A DNA stretch of 64,000 bases from Colwellia chukchiensis (GTDB lineage: Bacteria; Pseudomonadota; Gammaproteobacteria; Enterobacterales; Alteromonadaceae). Both the position numbers and the translations under genes were made by a program. Each line of letters starts with the position of its first letter. Position 1 is the first letter of the stretch. Below, piece by piece: positions 8,860-18,663 of the stretch. The stretch is from NCBI RefSeq assembly GCF_002104455.1, contig NZ_NBOC01000008.1:62001-126000 (forward strand). The letters run 5' to 3'. The notes beneath the pieces were generated by a model. It was given only the letters and a program-made list of their open reading frames with translations, ran no database searches and was not told the origin of the DNA.

Positions 8860-11418
8860 TTATTTTAGCTGCTTTTTCATTTTCCTTGTTGCTTGAGCAT
8901 TGGCGGGGTCGTCTGGCCAAAAGTGCTTGGGGTACTTTGCCTTCATGTCTTTTTGTACCTCACGGTAACTTCCCTGCCAAAATGCCACTAAATCTTGGGT
9001 GATTTGAATCGGTCGCTGCGCCGGCGATAGTATTTCGATTATCAGCGGCACTTCGCTATTATGGCGACTATCACCTACTGACGGTGTTTGACTTAAGCCA
9101 TAGAGCTCTTGCATCGGTAAGGAAACGACTGGCGCTTGCTGCAATGAATAACGAATTTTACCTTTACGCCCTGTTGGCCCAATAAAGTAACTGGGCGCAT
9201 ATTGCGCTAACATTTGTTGCTGCGGATAGCTTAATTGTGCCATTAATATTTCGGTCATATTCAGCTTATCAAGTTGCGTTTTACGGGTGATATTAACTAA
9301 ATATGGCCCTAACCATAGTGCTAGGTTAGCTAGTAAATGCTGCTCACTCACCTCAGGTAGTGCTAAGTGCGATTGCGTTTGATTGAGCCAGCGCCAGCGC
9401 ATTAATAATGCTTGCGTACTAGCGTCGAATTTCAACCAACTAAGGCCGCGTTGACTAATTTGCTGGCACCAACAAGCAAGCAACTGCTCTGGTTGTGGCT
9501 TTTCATTGCTATTGGTTTCACGAATGATTAAAGCAGCAATCATCTGTTGTTCTGTACTGCGAATGCGCTGTTGCTTTTGCTCGTAAGCGAGCTGAGTTTT
9601 ACTGCTAAGTTGCACTATATTCCAAGCCAATGCTTGCGATAAGTCTACTGTTGCCGCTAGCGCAACGGTTAACTGCTGTTGCCGCTGAAAGTACTGTGCA
9701 AGCACCAAATACGGTTGTACAACTAAGGCATCATCAAGACTCATGATCACGCCTTTGCCTTGAGCGGTTAAATAATGACCTTGTTGTGCTCTTTGTTGCG
9801 CTAAACGCTCAGGAAAGGCTAATAGCAGCAATAACCCAGAGTGTGTCAAAGGCAATAACGCGAGTTGCTGACAAAAATCGGTGGCTCGTTGACGGCTATC
9901 AATTTGTTGGCAAAGGGTCTGAAACAAACGCTGCGCTTGCACTATGATGCGTCTGTGCTGAGCTTTTTTGGGCTGTTGTAAAAGTAGGCTCATCCGAAGG
10001 CTGATATCACTATTGGCTTGGCGCTGCTCAGCGGTAAAAATATCTCGCTCTTCAAGTAATGCGGCATATAAACACGCCAAGCTGAGCAAATGCGGCTCTT
10101 GTTGACTTTGCTCAAGTTGTGAGGCTGACAGCAACATCTTGGCAAACCTTGGGTGACAGGGTAAGGCCGCCGCTAGCTTGCCTAACCTTGTTAACTGATG
10201 CTGCTCAGACACTAAAGCTAAATCAATGAGTTCTTGCCAAGCTAATTTTTCTCGACTGGCATTGGGCAGCTCTATCATCGGCAGTTGTTGACACGCTGTC
10301 GCCCCCCATCGCGCCACTTCCATCAACATAGGTAATAAGTCAGCTTGTTGAATTTCGCTGCTAGCTTGTTCATTTCGTCGTTGAAAGTCATCATAACTAT
10401 ATAAGCGTAAACAATGCCCTGCTTGTAAGCGCCCAGCGCGGCCAGCGCGCTGAATGGCAGAGGCTTTGGCAATACTGCGCTGGGTAAGTTTATTGCTGAG
10501 GGTTTGCACGTCATAAATCGCCACATTTTCTAAGCCAGAATCTATGACTAAATCAACCCCTTCTATGGTTAAACTGGTTTCGGCAATATTAGTGGCCAAT
10601 ACCAGCTTGCTATATCCTGCAGGCGCAGGTGCGATAGCTTGTTGCTGCTGCGCTAGCGACAACTGCCCGTATAAGGGGCACAACAGCTTATGATCAGGCA
10701 TGCTAGGCTGTAATTGCTGTGCTAAATAACGAATATCGCCAGTGCTGGGTAAAAACACCAAAATAGAACCGCGATGTGAGACGAGCTTTGATTTTATCAC
10801 CGCCAAGGCGTGTTGACGCCAAAGGCGCATATTACTCGGTGCCTGATAACTAATACTAACAGGAAAGCTGCGCCCTTCGCTGCACAGCGTTTTCGCATCA
10901 GGTAACTGCTTAGCTATCGACTGCGTGGCCAGTGTCGCCGACATCAAGAGTATTTTTAAGTCCTCTCGTAATCCTTGTTGAATATCACGGCAAAGTGCAA
11001 AAGCTAAGTCGCCATGCAATGAACGCTCATGAAACTCATCAAATACCACCAAACCACAGCGCGATAGCTCAACATCTTGCTGCATAAATTGCGTCAAAAT
11101 GCCCTCGGTGATCACTTCTAAGCGAGTACGTTCAGAAACGTTGCTTTCATTGCGTAAGCGGTAGCCAATGGTTTCACCAACAGGCTCGCCAAGCTGTTGC
11201 GCTAAATAACAGGCAATATTTTTGGCCGCAAGTCGGCGCGGTTGCAATAAATATATTTTTTTATCGGCTAGACTGGTCAGTGTTAATAGCCACAACGGGA
11301 GACAGGTCGATTTACCCGCCCCAGGTGGCGCTGTTAATAAGAGTGTGCTGTGCTGGTTTAAGGTCGCCATAAAGTCAGATTTAATGGCTTCAATGGGGAG
11401 TTTATTTAAATTGCTCAT
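8860..11418 (-). CDS. hrpB: ATP-dependent helicase HrpB
   Basis: The 852-residue DEAH-family helicase has motif I APPGAGKST (30-38), motif II DEFH (127-130), motif III SAT (160-162) and motif VI QRAGRAGR (323-330), then the HA2-like middle and the HrpB-specific C-terminal region. DEFH instead of DEAH is typical of HrpB. E. coli HrpB is similar in length and also lies beside mrcB; its cellular substrate is poorly known. It is divergent from thpR. The sequence is Gln-rich, as are its neighbours, so this is probably lineage composition rather than transfer. Confidence 0.95.
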   Translation of the reverse strand: MSNLNKLPIEAIKSDFMATLNQHSTLLLTAPPGAGKSTCLPLWLLTLTSLADKKIYLLQPRRLAAKNIACYLAQQLGEPVGETIGYRLRNESNVSERTRLEVITEGILTQFMQQDVELSRCGLVVFDEFHERSLHGDLAFALCRDIQQGLREDLKILLMSATLATQSIAKQLPDAKTLCSEGRSFPVSISYQAPSNMRLWRQHALAVIKSKLVSHRGSILVFLPSTGDIRYLAQQLQPSMPDHKLLCPLYGQLSLAQQQQAIAPAPAGYSKLVLATNIAETSLTIEGVDLVIDSGLENVAIYDVQTLSNKLTQRSIAKASAIQRAGRAGRLQAGHCLRLYSYDDFQRRNEQASSEIQQADLLPMLMEVARWGATACQQLPMIELPNASREKLAWQELIDLALVSEQHQLTRLGKLAAALPCHPRFAKMLLSASQLEQSQQEPHLLSLACLYAALLEERDIFTAEQRQANSDISLRMSLLLQQPKKAQHRRIIVQAQRLFQTLCQQIDSRQRATDFCQQLALLPLTHSGLLLLLAFPERLAQQRAQQGHYLTAQGKGVIMSLDDALVVQPYLVLAQYFQRQQQLTVALAATVDLSQALAWNIVQLSSKTQLAYEQKQQRIRSTEQQMIAALIIRETNSNEKPQPEQLLACWCQQISQRGLSWLKFDASTQALLMRWRWLNQTQSHLALPEVSEQHLLANLALWLGPYLVNITRKTQLDKLNMTEILMAQLSYPQQQMLAQYAPSYFIGPTGRKGKIRYSLQQAPVVSLPMQELYGLSQTPSVGDSRHNSEVPLIIEILSPAQRPIQITQDLVAFWQGSYREVQKDMKAKYPKHFWPDDPANAQATRKMKKQLK

Positions 11419-11548
11419 AGTTGTTTTTTTAAGCGGGTATTAGTTGGCTTTTTATGGTGCTCATACTAACATAACACTACGCTGATTATATCAGCCACTA
11501 GCACTAGTACCGTTGGGCTATGCACCTAAATAACCATTGGCAGTAATC

Positions 11549-12124
11549 ATGAAAAAAAGAATGTTTCTTGCGCTCGATATTAGCCCACAACACCAAGCTC
11601 AAATTGCTCATTGGCGCCAACAACATTTAGCCATGCCATTTAAGGCTGTTGATGAGAAAAACTTACATATTACCTTAGTGTTCCTTGGTTTAATCGATAA
11701 CCGACAACAACAGCAACTCATATCCTTGATAGATCAACAACGCCGGCCAATCCAACAAGCCCTCGCCACTAGCTTGAGCGCAAATCAAACTTTTGCGCTG
11801 CACTTGACACAATTAGGGTACTTTGGCAAAGCAAAAATTTTACATCTACAACCAACAAGCTGCCCTGAGTGGCTCGCTCTGCTTAATAAACTGCTAGTAG
11901 AGTTGAGCGCTCAATGCGATATCACCATTACCCAGCACGCGTATCGCCCCCATTTAACACTATATCGAAACGCAAAATTGCAAGCTATGCCTGAGCTTAA
12001 CGCGCTATATGCTGCGCCATTTAAGTCGCCAACCATCTTATCTAGCTTTAGTTTGTATCACTCTGACTCAACGCCATCAGGTGTGTGTTATCAAGCAATA
12101 AGACGCTGGCCACTAAAAGCTTAA
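11549..12124 (+). CDS. thpR: RNA 2',3'-cyclic phosphodiesterase (ThpR/LigT)
   Basis: This 2H-phosphoesterase of 191 residues opens 2',3'-cyclic phosphates on RNA ends. I start it at ATG 11549 (MKKRMFLALDIS), because the family begins with this strand; an upstream TTG adds only four residues. The two catalytic HxTx motifs are His40-Thr42 in LHITLVFLG and His135-Thr137 in RPHLTLYR. It is transcribed away from hrpB, a neighbour also near ligT in E. coli. Confidence 0.93.
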   Translation: MKKRMFLALDISPQHQAQIAHWRQQHLAMPFKAVDEKNLHITLVFLGLIDNRQQQQLISLIDQQRRPIQQALATSLSANQTFALHLTQLGYFGKAKILHLQPTSCPEWLALLNKLLVELSAQCDITITQHAYRPHLTLYRNAKLQAMPELNALYAAPFKSPTILSSFSLYHSDSTPSGVCYQAIRRWPLKA

Positions 12125-12237
12125 ATATTGATAATTAAAAAATATTTAAACTTGAAAAATTAAAAAAATCTGCTTACTTGGCAAACCCATAAATTACTGC
12201 TATCACTTGTCACCCGATAAACCCAAGGAGTGAAGCC

Positions 12238-12648
12238 ATGGAAACCATAGTCAAGGATAACTATTCTATCAGGTCGCAAACCAACATATTGCAAGTCGAG
12301 GCCTATGGGCCTTTTAATGACCATGTTACGGAAAAATATATCGACGACATGTACGGTGCCTGTGCGCAATTTGCCGGCCAACCTTGGGGCTTATTAATTT
12401 CCTTTTATGGCAACAGTGTTTTTTCACCTGAAGCAGAAGCAGCCTTGATCAAAGTTAATAAATACCGAGTGCAACATGGGCTAATTGCCAACGCCAGTGT
12501 GTTAATTGACAGTAGTACTGCCGATATTCAGCAGTTACAACTGCGAAGAATTTACCAAGCTTGTAATATAACCTTTTATGTTTTTAGTGATATTAGCAGC
12601 GCAAAATCTTGGTTAGAACAATTTTTATCACAAAGCCAAACCGGCTAA
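12238..12648 (+). CDS. Hypothetical protein, possibly STAS/SpoIIAA-like
   Basis: The 136-residue soluble protein is preceded by AAGGAG eight bases before its ATG. I do not recognise it with certainty. Beta-like segments (ILQVEAYG, PWGLLISFYG, NASVLID, ITFYVFSDI) alternate with helices and it ends with SSAKSWLEQFL, a layout seen in STAS and SpoIIAA-like lipid- or regulator-binding domains. No catalytic residue is evident. It stands alone between thpR and the convergent pepB. Confidence 0.65.
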   Translation: METIVKDNYSIRSQTNILQVEAYGPFNDHVTEKYIDDMYGACAQFAGQPWGLLISFYGNSVFSPEAEAALIKVNKYRVQHGLIANASVLIDSSTADIQQLQLRRIYQACNITFYVFSDISSAKSWLEQFLSQSQTG

Positions 12649-12682
12649 TCGGTAGAGACATTGAAAAGACAAAAGTGAAAAT

Positions 12683-12714
12683 AAAAAAAGCAAGCTGAGC
12701 AATACCCAGCTTAC
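12683..12714 (-). terminator. Terminator of pepB
   Basis: On the minus strand a 10-bp stem (arms 12705-12714 and 12690-12699, two G-U pairs) with a five-base loop is followed by seven U. It lies about 20 bp past the pepB stop. Confidence 0.8.
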
Positions 12715-12733
12715 TACCATTACAACGGGAAAG

Positions 12734-14041
12734 TTATGGCGTTGAAATCAAGTCTGCGATAGTGGCAATACCTAAACCCGTTGCCCCTGCCGCCCATAAA
12801 CTCGTGGCATCGGCATTATAGGCCGCCGCCAAATCAAAATGCAGCCAACCGGCTCCCTCGTTGTTAACAAAACGAGATAGAAAACCTGCAGCATTGCTCG
12901 CACCACCTGCGCCACCGCCCTTTTGCGTGCGACTATTGGCGGTTTCAGCAAATACCGAAGGGCACTTGTCTTGATGCCATGGCTCTAACGGCAATTGCCA
13001 TAGCGCTTCATTGCTTGCTTTCGCCGCGTTATGTGCTTTTGCTGCTGCTGCTGGGTCAAGTGAGAATAGCGCAGAATAATCACCGCCTGTTGCTAAAACG
13101 GCGGCGCCAGTTAAGGTGGCGGCGTCAATGATCAAAGGTGCGCCGGTTTCACTGGCCGCTAATAAACCGTCGGCTAACACCAAGCGACCTTCTGCGTCGG
13201 TATTTGCTACTTCACAAGTCACGCCGTTTTTATAAGTAATAATATCACCTAATTTATAGGCATCATTACTGATCATATTCTCTGCACAACATAGGTATAA
13301 CTTCACCCGTTGCGCAAGTCCTTGCTTAATGGCCAAGGCTAAGGCTCCGGCAACAACTGCTGCGCCGCCCATGTCACACTTCATGTCAAACATACCAGCG
13401 CTACTTTTTATACTGTAGCCGCCACTATCAAACGTTATACCTTTGCCCACCAAACAAGCTGCCACTGGCGTGTTTTCATCATTACTGGGGTTAAAATCTA
13501 ATTCTAATAAACAGGGCTCATTTACACTGCCTTTACCAACATTATAAATACCTTGCCATTGTTCATCTTGCAGTGCTTTACCTTGTATAAGGCGTGTTTT
13601 TACATGCGCGGGGGCTAAGTTTTTGATGTAGTTTGACGTGAGCTCAGCTAATTTAAGCGGATAAAGTTCGGCGGGTGTTTGGTTGGTTAAATCACGACTC
13701 CACGCATAAACGGCCAATTTGTTGTTTAATCTTTCAACCAGCTCAGCCGCACCACAAAACGTGATACTTTCCAGTTTATTCACACAGCTAAATCCCAAGG
13801 CAAACGCCCATTGGCTAGCCTCGTCCCAGTCATCTCCTGCAAGCTGGGCATGTGCAACACCAAGCTTTTCTATGCTGCGCGCGGCCATTTGAATTTTTCG
13901 TAAACGAAACTGACTATCTTGCTCTAGATAAATGGCAATGCCTTCATTGCTAATTTGCAGGGTTTTATCTTGCTGCCACCCTGAAGTTTGATTGTTTGTG
14001 GTTAATGTAATAGTGACGGGTGCAGAATTCGCTGTGGTCAT
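12734..14041 (-). CDS. pepB: Cytoplasmic M17 aminopeptidase PepB
   Basis: The 435-residue protein belongs to the leucyl aminopeptidase family, which uses two metal ions to remove N-terminal residues from peptides. The family signatures GKGITFDSGGYSIKS, MKCDMGGAA and NTDAEGRLVLADGL hold the metal-binding Lys, Asp and Glu and the catalytic Arg. There is no signal peptide and the length fits PepB better than PepA. An exported M17 relative lies at 54364-55881. In many bacteria pepB is near iscR-hscA-fdx; here it is not, so it has moved. Confidence 0.88.
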   Translation of the reverse strand: MTTANSAPVTITLTTNNQTSGWQQDKTLQISNEGIAIYLEQDSQFRLRKIQMAARSIEKLGVAHAQLAGDDWDEASQWAFALGFSCVNKLESITFCGAAELVERLNNKLAVYAWSRDLTNQTPAELYPLKLAELTSNYIKNLAPAHVKTRLIQGKALQDEQWQGIYNVGKGSVNEPCLLELDFNPSNDENTPVAACLVGKGITFDSGGYSIKSSAGMFDMKCDMGGAAVVAGALALAIKQGLAQRVKLYLCCAENMISNDAYKLGDIITYKNGVTCEVANTDAEGRLVLADGLLAASETGAPLIIDAATLTGAAVLATGGDYSALFSLDPAAAAKAHNAAKASNEALWQLPLEPWHQDKCPSVFAETANSRTQKGGGAGGASNAAGFLSRFVNNEGAGWLHFDLAAAYNADATSLWAAGATGLGIATIADLISTP

Positions 14042-14134
14042 GATCTCACCTTAATAATTAATTTTTAAGCCGATAGTTTACACTAAGCATACAAATATTT
14101 AACCTATACCACTGAGTTATCCATAATTGTAGCA

Positions 14135-14857
14135 ATGAATTTAATATTACAACCTAGCACACTCATTAAGCGTTATAAGCGATTTTTGGCCGATGTTCTG
14201 CTAATAGATGAAAATAATAACAGCCAACAAATTACCCTACACTGTGCCAATACGGGTGCCATGACAGGTTGTGCTGAAGCGGGTGATACCGTTTGGTACA
14301 GCACATCAAGCAATAAAAAACGCAAATATCCCAATAGTTGGGAGCTAACTTTTACCCAAGCACAACATTGGATTTGCGTTAATACCCTGCGCGCTAACCA
14401 ATTAACAGAGCAAGCTCTAGCCCGAGGAGCTATTACTGAGCTTTGCCCATATCAAGAATTAAAGCGTGAAGTAAGTTATGGTGATGAAAAGAGCAAAATC
14501 GACTTTCAGCTGACTGATAACAAGGGTCAAAAAACCTTTGTTGAGGTTAAAAGTGTCACCTTATTGAGTGAAAACCAAGGCTATTTTCCCGATGCAAAAA
14601 CATTGCGCGGACAAAAGCACCTGCGAGAATTAATGACAGTGGCTGCACAAGGACATCGCGCGGTATTGCTGTTTGCTGTACTACATTCAGGTATCGATAG
14701 TGTCAAAGCTGCCGCTCATATTGATGAGCAATATGCAACTTTGTTACTTGAAGCTAGCCAGCAAGGGGTCGAGATCCTTGCTTATAAAGCTGAGTTCAAA
14801 CAACAAGGTCATCATTTTTCCATGGCCTTAACGACAAAAGTGCCGGTGCTAATTTAA
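14135..14857 (+). CDS. sfsA: Sugar fermentation stimulation protein SfsA
   Basis: The 240-residue protein matches SfsA across its length: an OB-like N-terminus with the [10 protein letters not shown] and PNSWELT motifs, then a nuclease-like fold with Asp123 and Glu137-Val-Lys139, the PD-(D/E)xK arrangement. E. coli SfsA binds DNA and was found through maltose metabolism; a nuclease role is suspected from the fold only. It directly precedes dksA as in E. coli. Confidence 0.92.
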   Translation: MNLILQPSTLIKRYKRFLADVLLIDENNNSQQITLHCANTGAMTGCAEAGDTVWYSTSSNKKRKYPNSWELTFTQAQHWICVNTLRANQLTEQALARGAITELCPYQELKREVSYGDEKSKIDFQLTDNKGQKTFVEVKSVTLLSENQGYFPDAKTLRGQKHLRELMTVAAQGHRAVLLFAVLHSGIDSVKAAAHIDEQYATLLLEASQQGVEILAYKAEFKQQGHHFSMALTTKVPVLI

Positions 14858-14892
14858 CCGCTAAGTAACTATTTGTACGATAATGATTGACG

Positions 14893-14922
14893 TCAAGCCC
14901 TAAAACTTGCTACAAGGGCTTG
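14893..14922 (+). terminator. Possible terminator after sfsA
   Basis: CAAGCCCT (14894-14901) pairs with AGGGCTTG (14915-14922) around a 13-base loop. The following bases are U-rich but interrupted, so efficiency is uncertain. It would separate sfsA from the dksA promoter. Confidence 0.45.
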
Positions 14923-15140
14923 CTCATATTTTCTTGTGGCTGAAATATCGCATAGATAACTGCATTATCTTTGACCTTATCGTAGTTTTTATTAACTAAG
15001 CCTTGAATTTTATATGAGTTAACACAATATAGTTGGGATATTTCAGGTCTAATTAATTTGGCAGATGCAACCAAGCGATAAAGTTACACGAAGTAACGCA
15101 TATTCATCGATTTAGATCTAGTAGCATTAGGAGAATTAGC

Positions 15141-15581
15141 ATGCCAGCAAACAAAGCATTAGGTATTTTAGCATTAGCAGGTGTTACGCCTTACGTTGAA
15201 AAGCCTGACGAAGAATACATGAACGACGCGCAACTAGAGCATTTCAAAAAAATCCTTGATGCGTGGCGTGTACAACTTCGCGAAGAAGTTGATCGTACCG
15301 TAACCCATATGCAGGATGAAGCAGCAAACTTTCCTGATCCTGTTGACCGTGCCGCACAAGAAGAAGAATTTAGCTTAGAGTTACGCACCCGAGATCGTGA
15401 ACGTAAACTGATCAAAAAAATTGAAAAAACCTTACAACTGATTGAAGATGATGATTTTGGTTTTTGTACCTCTTGTGGCATTGAAATTGGCATTCGTCGC
15501 TTAGAAGCTCGTCCAACCGCCGACCTTTGTATCGAATGTAAAACCTTACAAGAAATTAAAGAACGTCAACTCGCCGGTTAA
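15141..15581 (+). CDS. dksA: RNA polymerase-binding transcription factor DksA
   Basis: DksA enters the RNA polymerase secondary channel and works with ppGpp in the stringent response. The 146-residue protein has the coiled coil (about 33-108) with tip motif DPVDRA at 66-71, whose Asp66, Asp69 and Ala71 are the functional tip residues, and a zinc finger with Cys109, Cys112, Cys130 and Cys133. The ATG is preceded by AGGAGA. The C-terminal half is nearly identical to E. coli DksA. gluQ follows 11 bp after the stop and is probably co-transcribed. Confidence 0.97.
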   Translation: MPANKALGILALAGVTPYVEKPDEEYMNDAQLEHFKKILDAWRVQLREEVDRTVTHMQDEAANFPDPVDRAAQEEEFSLELRTRDRERKLIKKIEKTLQLIEDDDFGFCTSCGIEIGIRRLEARPTADLCIECKTLQEIKERQLAG

Positions 15582-15592
15582 AATCCTCCATC

Positions 15593-16510
15593 TTGGTTGA
15601 CCTTGCAAATACATTGCGACCCGATAGACCCTCAGGTTACCGTGGTCGCTTTGCCCCTTCTCCGTCAGGCCCGCTGCACTTTGGTTCTTTAATTGCCGCG
15701 CTGGCAAGCTATTTAGATGCCAAACATAATCACGGTCAATGGTTAGTACGCATTGAAGATATTGATCCTCCGCGCGAGCAAGCTGGCGCGAGTAAAAGCA
15801 TACTCACGACCCTAGAGTGCTTTGGCTTGCATTGGGACGAACACGTTTTATATCAAAGCCAACAAACCGCAATTTATCGTCAAGTTTTGGCAGAATTAAA
15901 ACAGCAACAACTCAGTTATTACTGTCAATGTACTCGCGCCGACATAAAAGCCAATGGCGGTATTTACTTAGGTCATTGCCGAAACCTTGCTCAGCCTGAA
16001 TACCACAGTGCCATTCGGGTTAAAAACTCAGCCGCTATTTCACAGTATCAAGATCTTATACAAGGTCGCGTTTCCTGCCACCCTGAGCTGGCCAAAGAAG
16101 ACTTTATTGTATTCAGAAGAGACGGCTTATTCGCCTATCAGTTGGCGGTGGTAGTTGACGATATATACCAAGGTATTAGTCATGTAATTCGCGGCTGTGA
16201 TTTACTCGAACCCACGGCAAGGCAACTTAGCTTTTACCAAATATTGCAGCAACCAGCGCCTCGTTATGCCCATGTACCACTTGCCGTAACAGCTCAAGGC
16301 TACAAATTAAGTAAACAAAATAGAGCGCCCGCGATAGACAATAACAACCCAGTCCCAGCGCTCTTTGCTGCTTTACAATTTCTTGGTCAACAACCGCCAA
16401 GTGAATTACTATCAGCAAGCGTAGCAGAAATTTTAGCTTGGGCGACTTCGCATTGGTCAATCGCACAAGTCCCCAAAGTCACTGAAATAACTTACCCTCA
16501 AGGTGACTAA
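15593..16510 (+). CDS. gluQ: Glutamyl-queuosine tRNA(Asp) synthetase GluQRS
   Basis: This glutamyl-tRNA synthetase-like enzyme attaches glutamate to queuosine at position 34 of tRNA(Asp). The reading frame has no ATG; the TTG at 15593 is the first plausible start and gives 305 residues (a TTG seven codons later is the alternative). Motifs present are APSPSGPLHFGS (21-32, HIGH-like), KLSKQ (238-242, KMSKS-like) and zinc ligands Cys111, Cys113, Tyr125 and Cys129, the Cys-Cys-Tyr-Cys set of GluQRS. It lacks the anticodon-binding domain, as expected. The place behind dksA is conserved. Confidence 0.94.
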   Translation: MVDLANTLRPDRPSGYRGRFAPSPSGPLHFGSLIAALASYLDAKHNHGQWLVRIEDIDPPREQAGASKSILTTLECFGLHWDEHVLYQSQQTAIYRQVLAELKQQQLSYYCQCTRADIKANGGIYLGHCRNLAQPEYHSAIRVKNSAAISQYQDLIQGRVSCHPELAKEDFIVFRRDGLFAYQLAVVVDDIYQGISHVIRGCDLLEPTARQLSFYQILQQPAPRYAHVPLAVTAQGYKLSKQNRAPAIDNNNPVPALFAALQFLGQQPPSELLSASVAEILAWATSHWSIAQVPKVTEITYPQGD

Positions 16511-16673
16511 GTACGCTCAAATCATGGCACATCTGCGTCACTAAAAACGCCGCCAAACCACAAGCACTGAATAGGATTGACAATAAAGGTTGATTTTTCA
16601 ACTAGCGTGCATTCTCTTTTCCTCAACACTGTTATATCATTGCGCGATAAATTTTATTGATAGAATAAGGCCA

Positions 16674-18110
16674 TTGGTTATCAAAAGAGTGATCAACTTG
16701 TGTAAAAAAGTACTGGGTAAAACACGAAAATCCACTAGCAATCAGCCGTCATTTGCACAACCTAATATACTTGCTCGTGATCAACACCCGGTATCGAGAA
16801 AACACATCAGTCAAAATGCCTTAAAAGTATTATATCGCCTGAATAAAGGCGGCTTTGATGCGTATTTAGTTGGTGGTGGCGTTCGTGATATTTTATTGGG
16901 CTTAACACCTAAAGACTTCGACATTGCCACCAACGCAACCCCTGAACAAATAAAAGCCCTATTTAGAAATTGCCGCTTAATTGGCCGAAGGTTTCGTCTC
17001 GCACACATTATTTTTGGTCGAGAAATTATCGAAGTGGCTACCTTTAGAGGCCATCACGACAGCGATAATGCGCAACAAAGTAACCAAAAAATCTCAAAGC
17101 AAAGTGAAGATGGCATGCTATTGCGTGACAATATTTATGGCAGCATAGAAGAAGACGCCGAACGACGCGACTTTACTATCAATGCCCTTTATTATTCCGC
17201 CAAAGATTTTAAGGTTTATGACTTTGCCAATGGTGTTGCTGACGTATACGCAAAGCAAATTCGCTTAATTGGCGACCCAGAAACACGCTACCGTGAAGAC
17301 CCTGTGCGTATGTTACGCGCGATTCGGTTTGCCACCAAACTGGATATGAGTATTCATCAAGACACCAAAGCGCCGATTAAGTCATTAGCTCCCTTGATGG
17401 CGAATATCCCACCGGCACGTTTATTTGAGGAGTTCCTCAAACTATTTATGTCGGGCAAAGCCAGTGAGAATTTTCATCTGTTACGCGAATACCGTTTGTT
17501 TCAATATTTTTTCCCTGCCGTTGAACTCCAGCTTGAACAACAAACACAGCCCTATTTAGCCGACTTTATTCACTTGGCACTAAAAAATACTGACCTACGC
17601 ATATTACATGAGCAACGGGTAACGCCAGCATTTTTATTTGCTGCCATGCTATGGTATCCATTACAAGCGCAGATTCAAGCAGCGCATAGTGCTGAAAAGT
17701 TAAGCCCACAAGATGCCTTTTTTAGTGCTTTGAGTGTCATCATGTCTGAACAACAGCAAAGTATTGCCATCCCTAAACGCTTTCAAGCCGTGATGAAAGA
17801 TATTTGGATATTGCAAGACAAGTTGTCACGCCGTGACGGCAAACGGGCATTTAAAACCCTCGAGCACCCTAAGTTTAGGGCCGGTTATGACTTTTTACTG
17901 TTGCGTGCTGAAATAGAGACATCCAAGCGAGATAACACGGCTAATACCGAGCTACAGGCATTGGCGACATGGTGGGGCGAGTTCCAAGACAGCGATAGTG
18001 AAACACAGCAGAGGCTAGTGAAAAGCGTAGTCTCCAGTAAAAATGGTCCTAGGCGCAGCACCCGAAAACGCAGAAAACCTCGCATTAAAAACACGAGTAA
18101 TAACGCATAA
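16674..18110 (+). CDS. pcnB: Poly(A) polymerase I
   Basis: PcnB adds A tails to RNA 3' ends and so promotes decay. The frame is open from 16590, but homology with E. coli PcnB begins at VIKRVINLCKKVL, so I take TTG 16674 (AAGG three bases upstream), giving 478 residues; GTG 16689 is an alternative. There is no in-frame ATG in this region. The nucleotidyltransferase core has LVGGGVRDILLG, catalytic Asp81 and Asp83 in KDFD and Asp166 in RRDFTINAL, matching Asp80, Asp82 and Asp162 of E. coli. The basic C-terminal tail is typical. Its last base is the first base of folK. Confidence 0.94.
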   Translation: MVIKRVINLCKKVLGKTRKSTSNQPSFAQPNILARDQHPVSRKHISQNALKVLYRLNKGGFDAYLVGGGVRDILLGLTPKDFDIATNATPEQIKALFRNCRLIGRRFRLAHIIFGREIIEVATFRGHHDSDNAQQSNQKISKQSEDGMLLRDNIYGSIEEDAERRDFTINALYYSAKDFKVYDFANGVADVYAKQIRLIGDPETRYREDPVRMLRAIRFATKLDMSIHQDTKAPIKSLAPLMANIPPARLFEEFLKLFMSGKASENFHLLREYRLFQYFFPAVELQLEQQTQPYLADFIHLALKNTDLRILHEQRVTPAFLFAAMLWYPLQAQIQAAHSAEKLSPQDAFFSALSVIMSEQQQSIAIPKRFQAVMKDIWILQDKLSRRDGKRAFKTLEHPKFRAGYDFLLLRAEIETSKRDNTANTELQALATWWGEFQDSDSETQQRLVKSVVSSKNGPRRSTRKRRKPRIKNTSNNA

Positions 18111-18610
18111 TGTCATTAGTTTTTATTGGTTTAGGTAGTAACTTAGCCGACCCTAAAGCGCAAATATTATCAGCTTTAAATAAGCTATCACAACTAGCGC
18201 ACTGTGTGCTGAAAGCGCATTCGTCACTTTATTTCAGCCGACCTATGGGGCCGCAGGATCAACCCGATTATATGAATGCAGTGGCCGCTATCAAAACGAG
18301 CTTAGCTCCGCTTGCTTTACTCGAGCAATTACAAGCCATAGAAACTTCGGCAGGCCGTGTTCGCGATGGCGAGCGCTGGGGGGCAAGAGTGCTCGATTTA
18401 GACATACTGTGCTTTGGTCAACAAGTCATCAATAGCCCACGCTTAACTATTCCACATTATGGTATTAAACAGCGTGAGTTTGTCTTGTTACCCTTAGCAG
18501 AAATAGCGCCAGAGTTAGTGTTACCTGATGGCGATAGCATTTTAACGCTTGCGGAAAAAATTGATAAAAATGGACTAAAAGTTCACAGTAAGTTAGTGTT
18601 AGACTATTAA
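18110..18610 (+). CDS. folK: 6-hydroxymethyl-7,8-dihydropterin pyrophosphokinase
   Basis: FolK transfers pyrophosphate from ATP to the pterin in folate synthesis. The 166-residue protein shows GLGSNL at the N-terminus, RPMGPQDQPDYMNAV for pterin binding and RWGARVLDLDIL, with Asp96 and Asp98 binding magnesium. Its ATG overlaps the pcnB stop by one base (TAATG), so translation is coupled. The pcnB-folK pair is conserved in gammaproteobacteria. Confidence 0.96.
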   Translation: MSLVFIGLGSNLADPKAQILSALNKLSQLAHCVLKAHSSLYFSRPMGPQDQPDYMNAVAAIKTSLAPLALLEQLQAIETSAGRVRDGERWGARVLDLDILCFGQQVINSPRLTIPHYGIKQREFVLLPLAEIAPELVLPDGDSILTLAEKIDKNGLKVHSKLVLDY

Positions 18611-18663
18611 CTCTAAAATGATAATATCTTGACAACACAGCAGTATAATCACTGGAAAATAAC

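Noticed and set aside
16590-16673. N-terminal membrane extension of PcnB from TTG 16590
   Set aside because: No homology to PcnB, no good ribosome binding site, and hydrophobic residues would not suit a cytoplasmic polymerase.
18629-18649. Perfect TTGACA and TATAAT upstream of panB
   Set aside because: They are only 9 bp apart, far from the needed 16-18 bp, so they cannot form one promoter.
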